DNA of 64,000 nt. It comes from Bacillus safensis FO-36b (lineage in GTDB: Bacteria > Bacillota > Bacilli > Bacillales > Bacillaceae). Positions within the stretch are counted from its first letter, which is position 1, and each line of letters begins with the position of its first letter. Below, piece after piece: positions 18,395 to 26,747 of the stretch. The position numbers were made by a program, and so were the translations under genes. A model generated the notes under the pieces. It did no database searches, had not been told where the DNA came from, and worked only from the letters and a program-made list of their open reading frames with translations. Where the stretch lies: the NCBI RefSeq assembly GCF_000691165.1, contig NZ_ASJD01000001.1:558001-622000 (forward strand), written 5' to 3'.

Positions 18395-20011
18395 ATGAAA
18401 TGGCAAAAAGAGAGTGAACTAAAGGAGCTCCTGACAGCTCTTATGCAGTATGAAAGTATATCAGGTACAACAGGAGAAGTCGCGTTAGCGGAATATTTAT
18501 ATTATTTGCTGAGGGAGCGGCCTTATTTTGAGCAGAACCCTGATCATTTGGCTTTGCATCCGATGAAAGATGGCCGGTATTATTTAACGGCCCTTGTGAA
18601 GCGAAGTACGCTGCAGCGTACCGTGCTGCTTCTTAGTCACTTTGATGTAGTCGATACAGAAGATTACGGCGAATTTCAAAACATGGCATGCAAGCCTGAA
18701 GAGTTAATGACTTCCTTTTCGCAAAAAAGTGAGCTTCTTCCAAAGAGGGCAAGAGAGGACCTTGCTTCAGGCGACTGGCTGTTTGGAAGAGGGGCCATGG
18801 ATATGAAAGCAGGTCTCACCGTACAGCTTTCTATGCTGGAAAGAGCGATGACAGGAACATTTGATGGAAATGTCCTGCTCGTCACAGTTCCTGATGAGGA
18901 AGTAAATTCACAAGGAATGCTTGAGGCTGTGCCGAAATTAAAAGAGCTTAAAGAAAAACATGATCTTGACTATACCGCGTGTTTAAACAGTGAGCCGATG
19001 TTTGAAAAGTATCCAGGGGATGAACATCATTATATGTATACAGGCAGTATAGGAAAGGTATTAGCCGGATTTTTCTGTAAAGGGATCGAAACGCATGTAG
19101 GAGAGCCTTTCTCAGGCTTAAATGCGAATTTTATGGTATCTGAACTAAACCGGCTGTTAGAGCTCAATAGTGACTATTGTGAGGAAGTAGATGGTGAAGT
19201 AACGCCGCCTCCAACGAACTTAATGCAAAAGGACTTGAAAGAAGCCTATTCCGTTCAAACACCTCACACAGCCGTATCTTTATTTAATGTGCTCATGATG
19301 AAACGTTCAAGTGAAGAACTGCACGGACTTCTCAATGAAACTGCGAAACAAGCAGCAGACCAAATCGAGGCAAATCTTCGGCAGAAAACAGCTGACTTTC
19401 AGCGCTTTAAACACTTTACACCAATAGACACTCAGGTGACGGTTCTCACATATCACGAGCTGTATCAAAAAGCCGCAGATCGCTCTGGTGAACAGGAAGT
19501 CGAGCGCATTGTCAACTATGCATTCGCCAACCGAGGTGAACTTGGAGATCGTGATTTTTCAACGAAAATTGTCTCGGAGCTGACGACACTATGTAAGGAA
19601 GAAGGACCGCTGATTGTTCTATTTTATAGTCCGCCATTTTACCCTTCGGTGTCCTCAACAGAAGATACGCATATTCAGAAGACATTCAAGAAGATTCAAA
19701 AAGAGGCAAAAGAGGTATATGGACTTGAAGTAGAGGAAGTGAAATATTTCCCGGGATTGTCTGATTTAAGTTACTTACAGCTCGAAAAGCAGGAAGTAGG
19801 TCATTATACAACCAATATGCCGCTTTACCAAAAAGGCTATTCTTTACCGCAAGGAGAAAAGGAAGCCCTTTACGTTCCAGTCATCAACGTAGGTCCACTA
19901 GGAAAGGACCCGCACAAATGGACAGAGCGGCTGCACGTCCCGTTCTCTTTTGGCATTTTGCCAGAATTATTAGAATCAACGATTCATGCTTTATTAGAGA
20001 AAAGTAAGTAG
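18395..20011 (+). CDS. yqjN: M20-family peptidase/deacylase, RocB-like (YqjN)
   Basis: 538-residue zinc hydrolase related to RocB/ArgE. Metal-ligand segments are LLLSHFDVVDTE, RGAMDMKAG and VPDEEVNSQG, with a C-terminal metal histidine region around KWTERLHVPFSFGILP. It starts at ATG 18395 behind AAGGGGGAGA. A terminator separates it from the AT-rich accessory block that begins at about 20.1 kb. The B. subtilis homologue is described only as similar to amino-acid degradation proteins; substrate unknown. Confidence 0.85.
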   Translation: MKWQKESELKELLTALMQYESISGTTGEVALAEYLYYLLRERPYFEQNPDHLALHPMKDGRYYLTALVKRSTLQRTVLLLSHFDVVDTEDYGEFQNMACKPEELMTSFSQKSELLPKRAREDLASGDWLFGRGAMDMKAGLTVQLSMLERAMTGTFDGNVLLVTVPDEEVNSQGMLEAVPKLKELKEKHDLDYTACLNSEPMFEKYPGDEHHYMYTGSIGKVLAGFFCKGIETHVGEPFSGLNANFMVSELNRLLELNSDYCEEVDGEVTPPPTNLMQKDLKEAYSVQTPHTAVSLFNVLMMKRSSEELHGLLNETAKQAADQIEANLRQKTADFQRFKHFTPIDTQVTVLTYHELYQKAADRSGEQEVERIVNYAFANRGELGDRDFSTKIVSELTTLCKEEGPLIVLFYSPPFYPSVSSTEDTHIQKTFKKIQKEAKEVYGLEVEEVKYFPGLSDLSYLQLEKQEVGHYTTNMPLYQKGYSLPQGEKEALYVPVINVGPLGKDPHKWTERLHVPFSFGILPELLESTIHALLEKSK

Positions 20012-20022
20012 ATGTAATGAAG

Positions 20023-20049
20023 AGCCCTATCTTAATGATAGGGCTTTTG
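20023..20049 (+). terminator. intrinsic terminator after yqjN
   Basis: AGCCCTATC / GATAGGGCT stem with TTAAT loop and TTTT. Confidence 0.85.
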
Positions 20050-20147
20050 GTTGTGAATGTTCAGTCTATATTTTCATGGTTATACCAAAAGTTTCATACG
20101 TAAATTGTATATAAAACAATAGTCCTTACAAAAAATAGTGAAAATGA

Positions 20148-20176
20148 TTGAAATATTCAGAAAAGTCTATTATAAT
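20148..20176 (+). promoter_or_regulatory. sigma-A promoter of the micro-ORF/radical SAM/MFS operon
   Basis: TTGAAA (20148–20153), exactly 17 bp, TATAAT (20171–20176). It lies 50 bp before the 9-codon ORF. Confidence 0.75.
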
Positions 20177-20226
20177 CAATTATGTAATTAAGTTACAATT
20201 TATCTAATTAAAAGGAGGTGATGAAA

Positions 20227-20256
20227 ATGAAGCGTAACGAGTGGATTGCAATCTAA
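20227..20256 (+). CDS. 9-codon micro-ORF (MKRNEWIAI)
   Basis: ATG at 20227 lies eight bases after a near-ideal AAAGGAGGTG (20212–20220), and the ORF closes with TAA after nine codons. An in-frame ATG at 20221 would make it MKMKRNEWIAI but is too close to the ribosome binding site. It is the first translated unit after a strong promoter. About 110 bases downstream a radical SAM enzyme and an exporter-like MFS protein follow. Two readings fit: an ultra-short precursor for a modified peptide, or a leader peptide that senses translation. I know of no family for it. The ribosome binding site is the main evidence that it is translated. Confidence 0.55.
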   Translation: MKRNEWIAI

Positions 20257-20290
20257 TGAATAGAATCAATACTTACTGAAAAGAGTGTTT

Positions 20291-20322
20291 CGCAGAGAAG
20301 TGATTTTTTTAGCTTCTCTGTG
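20291..20322 (+). promoter_or_regulatory. leader hairpin between micro-ORF and radical SAM gene
   Basis: CAGAGAAG / CTTCTCTG stem, extended by a G·T and a C–G pair, with a 12-base T-rich loop. No T run follows the stem, so it is not a standard terminator; it could be an attenuator element or mRNA stabiliser. Confidence 0.5.
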
Positions 20323-20366
20323 AATTTGTATGTGGGATAAAAATAGACGAGAGTTGGGTGAGAGAA

Positions 20367-21725
20367 TTGTCAAATATGAAAAGTTATTATGATGAGCATC
20401 CGTCTTTATGGAATTTTCTTTATCCTTTTTTTGGCCAAGCGAGCCAAGAAGGAGCACAATCTCGTGTGACAGAATTCATTCAGAAAGAACGAACATTTCA
20501 AAAAGGGAAAAACGCTTTATATTTACATATCCCTTTCTGCGATACGATCTGTTCGTTTTGTCCTTTTATTAAATCTACGAAATATGAGCCCATTATCGGA
20601 AAGTATATAGATGCTTTAATCAATGAGATGCGTATCTTATCCCAATCCCCTAATATCCAAAAAATGACGTTTGATGTGGTGTTCGTTGGTGGAGGTACTC
20701 CTTCCATAATGCCCCCAGAACTAATCTATCGACTTTCGACCGCTATAAAAGAAAATTTCTCATTATCTGCTGATTATGAATGGACATTTGAATGTGAAGC
20801 AAAAACAGCTACACCAGAAAGAGTGGCTGCTATGGCTGAAGGTGGAGCCAACAGAGGGAGCTTTGGTGTCCAAACATTAAATGAACACTATCGGAAAATG
20901 TTCAACTTAACGGCTAGTTTTGATCAAATCTCTCAGACTGTGGACTTAATGAAACGTCATTTCCAATCTTATAACATTGATTTGCTTTATCAGCTGCCTG
21001 GACAAACGAAAGAAGAGATGATAGAGGACATAAATGGAGTGATGTCATTAGGAAGCACAAGTATTGATACGTATCCACTAGAATATATTGCTTGTTCGAA
21101 GGGATGGTTATCAAAAATTAACAAAGGCAAGGTGCCAATGCCGCCAAATCCTAAAGAAAAATTTGAGTTTAGTGATACATTATATCGTCATTTAAAAAAG
21201 AATGGCTGGCATCAAAATTATGTGTATACGTTTATGGCTCCAGAGCATCAGAATAAACGTTTTCAATATGGCGAAGTGATTTACGGGGGATATGAAGATC
21301 AATATATTGGTTTGGGAACAGGAGCGATCTCCTACATGCAAGGCATGATATGGTCAAATGAAGGAAATACGCAAAAGTATATCGAAAGCCTGACGAATCA
21401 AGAATTACCTATTGTTAAATCTAGAGAATATCATGCTTTTGATAGAAGACTCGTCTTCTTCCCTAAAACAATGAAAATAGAAAAAACGCATCTCAATCGA
21501 ATGCCAAAGCGTGAGGAAATCTATCGTAAACTACAACTACTCATAATGAAAGGAGTAGTTGAAGAAGCGGAGCAATATTTTGTAATCAAAGAAGAAGCGA
21601 AGCCATGGTATCCAGCGATCTTAGTTGATCTTATCCCAGAAAAAGAGAGAGAAAATTATGATCAAGCCGTGGAGTTTATGCAAAAAGAGTTAGGTTGGTA
21701 CGAGTCGACTGAGGTGCTCCTCTAA
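20367..21725 (+). CDS. HemN/HemW-like radical SAM enzyme
   Basis: About 450 residues. The cluster motif is a CX3CX2C: Cys55, Cys59 and Cys62 counted from ATG 20376, in IPFCDTICSFCPF. It is followed by the SAM-binding GGGTPS (104–109) and the FGVQTLNE and YNIDLLYQLPGQT segments. This is the layout of HemN/HemW-type and class C methyltransferase-like radical SAM proteins, with an unusual ~45-residue N-terminal extension. The start is probably TTG 20367, behind GGGTGAGA; ATG 20376 is possible. Its stop overlaps the next gene's ATG by one base. It is not part of a haem operon. Next to a micro-ORF and a transporter, peptide or small-metabolite modification is a reasonable guess, nothing more. Confidence 0.8.
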   Translation: MSNMKSYYDEHPSLWNFLYPFFGQASQEGAQSRVTEFIQKERTFQKGKNALYLHIPFCDTICSFCPFIKSTKYEPIIGKYIDALINEMRILSQSPNIQKMTFDVVFVGGGTPSIMPPELIYRLSTAIKENFSLSADYEWTFECEAKTATPERVAAMAEGGANRGSFGVQTLNEHYRKMFNLTASFDQISQTVDLMKRHFQSYNIDLLYQLPGQTKEEMIEDINGVMSLGSTSIDTYPLEYIACSKGWLSKINKGKVPMPPNPKEKFEFSDTLYRHLKKNGWHQNYVYTFMAPEHQNKRFQYGEVIYGGYEDQYIGLGTGAISYMQGMIWSNEGNTQKYIESLTNQELPIVKSREYHAFDRRLVFFPKTMKIEKTHLNRMPKREEIYRKLQLLIMKGVVEEAEQYFVIKEEAKPWYPAILVDLIPEKERENYDQAVEFMQKELGWYESTEVLL

Positions 21726-22981
21726 TGATTTCAAAGAAAGAAACGACATCTCTTTTCAAAGATCAAAATTTTGTCTGTTTCTTTATTGGGCAAAACTTAT
21801 CTGCTTTTGGAGATTGGTTTAGAACGATAGCGACGATTGGTTTAATTTATGAACTTACTGGGAAAGCGACCCATCTAAGCATTCTATTTATTTGTTCCAT
21901 GCTCCCTCTCATTTTAACATCCATGCTTTTGAGCCCAATTATAGATAAGTTTTCTTACAAAAAAGTTGTGATATTCGCAGATGTGGCACGTTTTATCATT
22001 GGACTGGGGTTTGTTTTAGTTGTCACAATGAATGTTACACCGTTTATCCTTTATTTATTATTAGCGTTAAATGGTGCTTTCTCTGGTATATATCTGCCTG
22101 CTCGTTCATCTATGATACCTGAAATCCTTGATAAGGAGCAGCTTTCTAAGGGGAATAGTATACTGGCCACATCTTTTAGCGCATCGATGCTCATTGCGAC
22201 AGGATTAGGCGGGTTGGTGACAGAAATTTGGTCAATTTCCACAATTTATTTAGTAGATGCGCTGACATTTTTATTATCAGCTATGCTGTTAATTCCAATT
22301 AAAGCGAAAGAAGCGTCTGAAAAAAAAGAGTATGTGTCATATGTTCAAAGTTTTAAAGAAGGAATTAAAGAAATCAAGGGATCACCCAAAATTCAAAGCG
22401 CCATATGGATATTGATGTCAAGAGAGTTTGCTTTAAGCATCGTTTATGTTTTATTTAGTCTGTATATTTTAGAAGTGGCAAGAGAAGGGAATTTTGGCTT
22501 GGGGCTTGGTCATACAATTAGTGGACTAGGGCAAATTATCGGTGGACTTACACTTGCAGCGTACTTCAAAAAAGTGAAATTCTCCTTTCAATTTTATAAA
22601 AGGTGGTCTACATTAGCGGTTATATTGCTTGCGATATTACATGCATTGTCGTATCAACAAACGACTTTTATTGGATTTTTGATTGTTGTTTTATTAGCCA
22701 ATCTATTATATAGCCCAATCGAAGTTTTGTATTCTACTAATATTATGACATATGCAAGCAGTCATTTAAGAGCCCGTGTGTTTTCAGCAGGTCTTGCATT
22801 ATCACGCATATTTTATATTAGTGGGTTTATCCTCATGGCATTTATCGGAGATTTGATTCCTATACATGTCATCGCTATAGGGATGGCAGGGCTTGTGATA
22901 GTAGCAGGTTTGATGAACAGCTTACTGCTACTAAAAGGAAAGCATCAAGATAAATCAAAAGTAGAAATGCATTCACTGTAA
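21725..22981 (+). CDS. MFS transporter
   Basis: 418-residue, 12-helix major facilitator of the drug/enterobactin-exporter-like type. Visible features are an N-terminal NLSAFGDWFRTIATIGLIYELTG and a central hydrophilic loop (IKAKEASEKKEYVSYVQSFKEGIKEIKGSP). A helix-10/11 turn reads TYASSHLRARVFSAGLALSR. The ATG shares its first base with the stop of the radical SAM gene (TAATG), so translation is coupled. Export of the radical SAM product, or self-resistance, is inferred from that coupling. Confidence 0.82.
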   Translation: MISKKETTSLFKDQNFVCFFIGQNLSAFGDWFRTIATIGLIYELTGKATHLSILFICSMLPLILTSMLLSPIIDKFSYKKVVIFADVARFIIGLGFVLVVTMNVTPFILYLLLALNGAFSGIYLPARSSMIPEILDKEQLSKGNSILATSFSASMLIATGLGGLVTEIWSISTIYLVDALTFLLSAMLLIPIKAKEASEKKEYVSYVQSFKEGIKEIKGSPKIQSAIWILMSREFALSIVYVLFSLYILEVAREGNFGLGLGHTISGLGQIIGGLTLAAYFKKVKFSFQFYKRWSTLAVILLAILHALSYQQTTFIGFLIVVLLANLLYSPIEVLYSTNIMTYASSHLRARVFSAGLALSRIFYISGFILMAFIGDLIPIHVIAIGMAGLVIVAGLMNSLLLLKGKHQDKSKVEMHSL

Positions 22982-23000
22982 AGGAGACGTTGATTGCGTA

Positions 23001-23489
23001 ATGGAAACTGGGAAATTAACAAAAACAGACATCATCACATCGCTTCAGGAAAGTATGAGTGAACTAGAGAAAATAGTGAAGGCTTGTGATGATTACACAC
23101 TGGATCAATCTTTGGGGGAGGGGAAGTGGTCAATTAAGCAGCTCGCCGGGCATTTGTATGACACAGAAGAAGTCTGGTCAGAGCGGATAGAGCAAGCGAT
23201 ATCAGATGATCACACGCCCTTTCAATCGTATGATCCTGAAATATACGTGAAAGAAAGAGCGTATGAATGGTATAACGCTGACGATATCAAAGCATTGATC
23301 AAACGGATGAAAGAGAGAAGAAACAACACGCTTCGGCTATTAGAAAAAGATATTTGGGAACAATCAGGCCTGCATCCGGAAGAAGGAGTGATGACCGTCC
23401 AAATATTAGCTGAAACTATCGCTTTACATGAACAACATCATCTGGATCAAATCAAAGCCATCATGTCAATGAGTGAATCACCTACATGA
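23001..23489 (+). CDS. DinB/YfiT-like putative metal-dependent four-helix protein
   Basis: 162 residues of the DinB-like superfamily (PF12867-type). It shows GEGKWSIKQLAGHLYDTEEVW with one metal histidine and a late HEQHHLDQIKAIM carrying the others. Members include thiol transferases and damage-induced proteins of unknown role. AAAGGAGA lies 13 bases before the ATG, which is a little long. It starts 19 bases after the MFS stop and so may belong to the same transcript. Confidence 0.78.
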   Translation: METGKLTKTDIITSLQESMSELEKIVKACDDYTLDQSLGEGKWSIKQLAGHLYDTEEVWSERIEQAISDDHTPFQSYDPEIYVKERAYEWYNADDIKALIKRMKERRNNTLRLLEKDIWEQSGLHPEEGVMTVQILAETIALHEQHHLDQIKAIMSMSESPT

Positions 23490-23501
23490 GGAGGTGCTAA
23501 A

Positions 23502-23645
23502 GTGAAGCATCAAGAATTATTAGTTGATGTGAATTTTTATCAGGCACGTGATTCTTTATTAGAACAAGCCATTTCTAGTAAAGAACAGAAAGAACCGAAG
23601 TGTGAATCACGCAATTCACACCCAGTGGCCAGCGAGAAAAAATAG
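23502..23645 (+). CDS. 47-residue hypothetical protein
   Basis: GTG start at 23502, behind a strong GAGGAGGTG with seven-base spacing and only 12 bases after the DinB-like stop. The product is hydrophilic, begins MKHQELLVDVNFYQARD, has one Cys and a Lys/Glu-rich tail, and has no signal or membrane segment. Placement and ribosome binding site support a real gene. No family recognised. Confidence 0.6.
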   Translation: MKHQELLVDVNFYQARDSLLEQAISSKEQKEPKCESRNSHPVASEKK

Positions 23646-23658
23646 AGGGTCATATGTG

Positions 23659-23690
23659 AAAAAGCACCTGTCATCAAAACAGGTGCTTTT
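23659..23690. terminator. bidirectional terminator
   Basis: AAAAGCACCTGT / ACAGGTGCTTTT, 12-bp stem. It ends the accessory block on the plus strand and proI on the minus strand. Confidence 0.9.
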
Positions 23691-23695
23691 CAATT

Positions 23696-24523
23696 TCATT
23701 TATACGTGCTTGCTGAAAACATTTCGTTTAATTCTGCTGCGCGTTTAGTGGCTGTTTTGACACAATCGACAACGGCTTCTTCAAATTGATAGGCAGCCAG
23801 TGTGTTCAGGCCGGCTTCTGTTGTACCGCCTTCACTTGTAATTTCTTTGCGCAGTTGGGCAGGCTCTTTTCCGCTGTCTTGAAGCATATTGGCGGCGCCT
23901 GCAATCATTTGGCAAATGAGTAATTTCGCAGTTGCTTGGTCCATTCCAAGTTCCGAAGCTCCTCGCTCCATTCCTTCAATCAAATGATAAATGAAGGCTG
24001 GGCCGCTGCCTGCGATGGCTGTCACAGCATTTAGCTGCGATTCATCTAATACTGTGACATGCCCGATTGTTTCAAACAGCTCGACTGCTGTTTTCTTTTG
24101 CTCCTCTGTCACTTCATGACTTACGGCAATACCTGTTGCTGACTGCTGAATCGCCGCTGATGTATTTGGCATCGCACGAACGACTGCTGTCTTTCCGCCA
24201 GCATAGTGTTGAATCGTTTCAATGGAAATACCAGCTAAAATAGAAATGATCAGCTGTCCATGTAAATGAGGACGGACTTCAGAAATTCCGCTTTCTGCAT
24301 CCTTCGGTTTTAAGGCAAAAACGAGAATATCCGCTTCTTCATAAATAAAGGACCGAGCGAAATCCGTTTTGACCCCATAACGTACCTGTAATTCTTCTAA
24401 TCGTTTTTCATTCGTTTTGTTTGTAACAATGATATCTTCATGCGACATCATTCCGCTTTTTAATAAACCTTTGATCATAGACTCTGCCATTGAGCCTGCA
24501 CCGATAAATCCAATTTTACTCAT
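23696..24523 (-). CDS. proI: pyrroline-5-carboxylate reductase
   Basis: 275-residue enzyme for the last step of proline synthesis (P5C to proline with NAD(P)H). The Rossmann motif GFIGAGSMAESM is at residues 5–16. VRAMPNTSAAI and the C-terminal signature near LRKEITSEGGTTEAGLNTL are typical of ProC/ProI. The start at 24523 has AAGGAGGAGC upstream. A longer reading from 24601 runs into the leader. Expression is controlled by a T-box with a proline specifier, so it serves anabolic proline supply. Confidence 0.96.
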   Translation of the reverse strand: MSKIGFIGAGSMAESMIKGLLKSGMMSHEDIIVTNKTNEKRLEELQVRYGVKTDFARSFIYEEADILVFALKPKDAESGISEVRPHLHGQLIISILAGISIETIQHYAGGKTAVVRAMPNTSAAIQQSATGIAVSHEVTEEQKKTAVELFETIGHVTVLDESQLNAVTAIAGSGPAFIYHLIEGMERGASELGMDQATAKLLICQMIAGAANMLQDSGKEPAQLRKEITSEGGTTEAGLNTLAAYQFEEAVVDCVKTATKRAAELNEMFSASTYK

Positions 24524-24549
24524 AAGCTGCTCCTCCTTGTAGAAAATAA

Positions 24550-24790
24550 AAAAACCTCTCGCCTGAAAAGGACGAAAGGTTTTTCGCGGTACCACCCTCA
24601 ATTAGCATGCAAACCTGCATACTCAGCTCTAGTCCCTTAACGCGGGAAACGTTTAGGTTTGCCTAACAGCTCAAAGGGCAGGTTCAGCAAATAAGAGGAT
24701 GGTGAAGTCTTTCAGCCGGCGGACCTCACTCTCTTGCATCGTTATTTTGCTTACTAATCCTTATCATCGCGCATCATATATTTGTTGTTC
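24550..24790 (-). promoter_or_regulatory. T-box riboswitch, proline-specific, upstream of proI
   Basis: The T-box sequence AGGGTGGTACCGCG reads on the minus strand at 24598–24585. Stem I contains AGTAAGCAAAATAACGATGC and a specifier loop with GAACCTG, whose CCT (24682–24680) is a proline codon. The terminator (24583–24550) pairs AAACCTTTCG with CGAGAGGTTT and ends in T7. Uncharged tRNA-Pro would stabilise the antiterminator and turn on proI. Confidence 0.93.
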
Positions 24791-24944
24791 ATTATGCAAC
24801 GATGGACAAGTTTATGTCAATAGGGCAGTTTAAAAAATTGCCCATCTAAACCGCATGACAGTCTGCCTTTTGCAAGATACAATGAAGTATGAAGGCTTAA
24901 GTACCCACAATCATGAGTCAAAAAGCAGGAGATGACGTATAAAA

Positions 24945-25895
24945 GTGAAAGAAAACATCATTCAATTATCCATCCCGACGCCGTTTGCCGTTGGGGATGT
25001 GCATGCATATGTATTAAAAGGAGAGGCCGTCACCTTAGTAGATTGCGGTCCGATGACAGAAGAGGCAGAGCATGCTTTTGTCACGCAATTAAAGGAACAT
25101 CGTTTATCGATAGACGATATTGATCAAGTGGTGCTGACCCATCATCATGCAGATCATGTCGGTCTGTTAAATCTGATGAAACCTCATGTCCGTGTGATCG
25201 GACACCAGCTAAATGAGCCGTATATTAGTCAGGATCCAGTCTTTAAGCAGCGCCAAGTGGACTTTATGATTCCTTTTTTTCAGCAGTTAGGTGTCCCGCT
25301 TCGGCAAAATGAGTGTGAAAAAATGGTGAAGCAATCTTATACATATTCTTGTACTTCACATGTAGATGAGATCATTAAAGAAGGTGATCGTTTAAGCGGG
25401 CATGAACACTTCCTTGTGATGGAAACACCCGGACACGCACAATCTCATCTTTCTTTTTTAGATGAAAGAACGGGGAATTTTATTGGCGGCGACCTGCTTT
25501 TGACGACCATTTCTTCAAATCCGTTAATGGAAGCACCATATGAAGGCGAGGAACGTCAAAAATCACTGCTTCAATATAAAGCATCACTCAATCGGTTATT
25601 GCGTCTGCCAATCAAGACGATTTATCCAGGACACGGTCAGCTCATCACGTCCCACCATGAATTGATTGAAGAAAGATTTAAGAAACAAGAGAAACGAGCA
25701 AATACGATGTATCAGCTGCTTAAACAAAAAGAAATGACGGCCTTTCATCTTTGCCGCAAGTTATTTCCAGTGATGTATGAAGAGGCCTTGTTTTTAACGA
25801 TGTCAGAGACAGTCGGTCAGCTGGATGTGCTCTTAGAGGCTGGGCAAATTGAAGAAATGCCAAAAGACGGAATCGTCTATTACAGAGCAAACTAA
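24945..25895 (+). CDS. yqjP: metallo-beta-lactamase-fold hydrolase (YqjP)
   Basis: 316 residues. The MBL zinc motif THHHADHVG is near residue 65. Further ligands are in METPGHAQSHLSF, FIGGDLLL and TIYPGHGQLI; a C-terminal winged-helix-like region follows, as in LACTB2-type proteins. The start is GTG 24945 with AGGAGATG upstream at rather long spacing. It forms a two-gene unit with yqjQ. Substrate unknown. Confidence 0.85.
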   Translation: MKENIIQLSIPTPFAVGDVHAYVLKGEAVTLVDCGPMTEEAEHAFVTQLKEHRLSIDDIDQVVLTHHHADHVGLLNLMKPHVRVIGHQLNEPYISQDPVFKQRQVDFMIPFFQQLGVPLRQNECEKMVKQSYTYSCTSHVDEIIKEGDRLSGHEHFLVMETPGHAQSHLSFLDERTGNFIGGDLLLTTISSNPLMEAPYEGEERQKSLLQYKASLNRLLRLPIKTIYPGHGQLITSHHELIEERFKKQEKRANTMYQLLKQKEMTAFHLCRKLFPVMYEEALFLTMSETVGQLDVLLEAGQIEEMPKDGIVYYRAN

Positions 25896-25907
25896 GGAGT
25901 GAAACGC

Positions 25908-26684
25908 ATGGGGCGATTGACAGGAAAAAGGGTTTGGATTACTGGCGCATCTGGGGGCATTGGTGAAAAAATGGCGTACTTGGCAGCAGAAGAAGGCGCA
26001 GAGATCATTATTTCAGCAAGACGAGTGGAAAAGCTTACTAGTGTGAAAGAAAAAATTATGAGTGCTGGCGGGGTGTGTCACATCGCTCAGCTTGATGTCA
26101 GCCAGCTTGAGGACATTGATCGCGCGTATGAAGAAGTGGGGCCGGTCGATATTTTGGTCAACAATGCCGGCTTTGGCGTATTCGATCTCGTCGAAGATGC
26201 CTCCATAGAGGAAATGGTGTCGATGTTTGAGGTGAATGTGTTTGGCTTAATCGCCTGCACGAAAAAGGTCATCCCTGAGATGAAACAAAGAGGGCAGGGA
26301 CATATTATCAATATCGCATCCCAGGCAGGAAAGATTGCAACACCCAAATCAGCTATTTATTCCGCATCAAAGCATGCCGTTCTTGGATTTTCAAACAGCC
26401 TCAGAATGGAGCTGGCAGACTCAGGCATTCACGTGACGACAGTCAACCCAGGACCAATTGCCACAGACTTCTTTACCATCGCTGACCGCAGCGGTGAATA
26501 TGTGAAGAACGTTGATTTTATGATGCTGAGTGCGGACAAGGTGGCAGGGAAGGTCGTATCTGCCATGATGACGAAAAAGAGAGAGATTAATCTGCCCGGC
26601 TGGATGAACGCTGGCAGCAAATTGTATCAGTTATTCCCATTTTTATTTGAAAAAGCAGCAAGAAAAGCGATGATGAAAAAGTAA
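25908..26684 (+). CDS. yqjQ: short-chain dehydrogenase (YqjQ)
   Basis: 258-residue classical SDR. It has TGASGGIG near residue 11, NNAGFG near 85, and a catalytic Ser/Tyr/Lys set in [23 protein letters not shown]. The start at ATG 25908 is nine bases after AAGGAG and 12 bases after the yqjP stop. The YqjQ/DltE-like subgroup reduces ketones of unknown identity. A strong terminator follows. Confidence 0.86.
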   Translation: MGRLTGKRVWITGASGGIGEKMAYLAAEEGAEIIISARRVEKLTSVKEKIMSAGGVCHIAQLDVSQLEDIDRAYEEVGPVDILVNNAGFGVFDLVEDASIEEMVSMFEVNVFGLIACTKKVIPEMKQRGQGHIINIASQAGKIATPKSAIYSASKHAVLGFSNSLRMELADSGIHVTTVNPGPIATDFFTIADRSGEYVKNVDFMMLSADKVAGKVVSAMMTKKREINLPGWMNAGSKLYQLFPFLFEKAARKAMMKK

Positions 26685-26721
26685 CAAAAAAGAAACCGGT
26701 TTTGAACTGGTTTCTTTTTTT
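26685..26721. terminator. bidirectional terminator
   Basis: AAAAAAGAAACCGGTT / AACTGGTTTCTTTTTT stem between converging yqjQ and the CoA-disulfide reductase gene. Confidence 0.88.
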
Positions 26722-26747
26722 GAGGTAAGGCTTCATTGTGACACTTT

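Noticed and set aside
20291-20322. Intrinsic terminator between micro-ORF and radical SAM gene
   Set aside because: The Ts lie in the loop and not after the stem; kept only as a leader hairpin.
24932-25123. Overlapping 63-codon frame at the yqjP start
   Set aside because: A shadow frame: the MBL-fold protein reads in the other frame from GTG 24945 without interruption.
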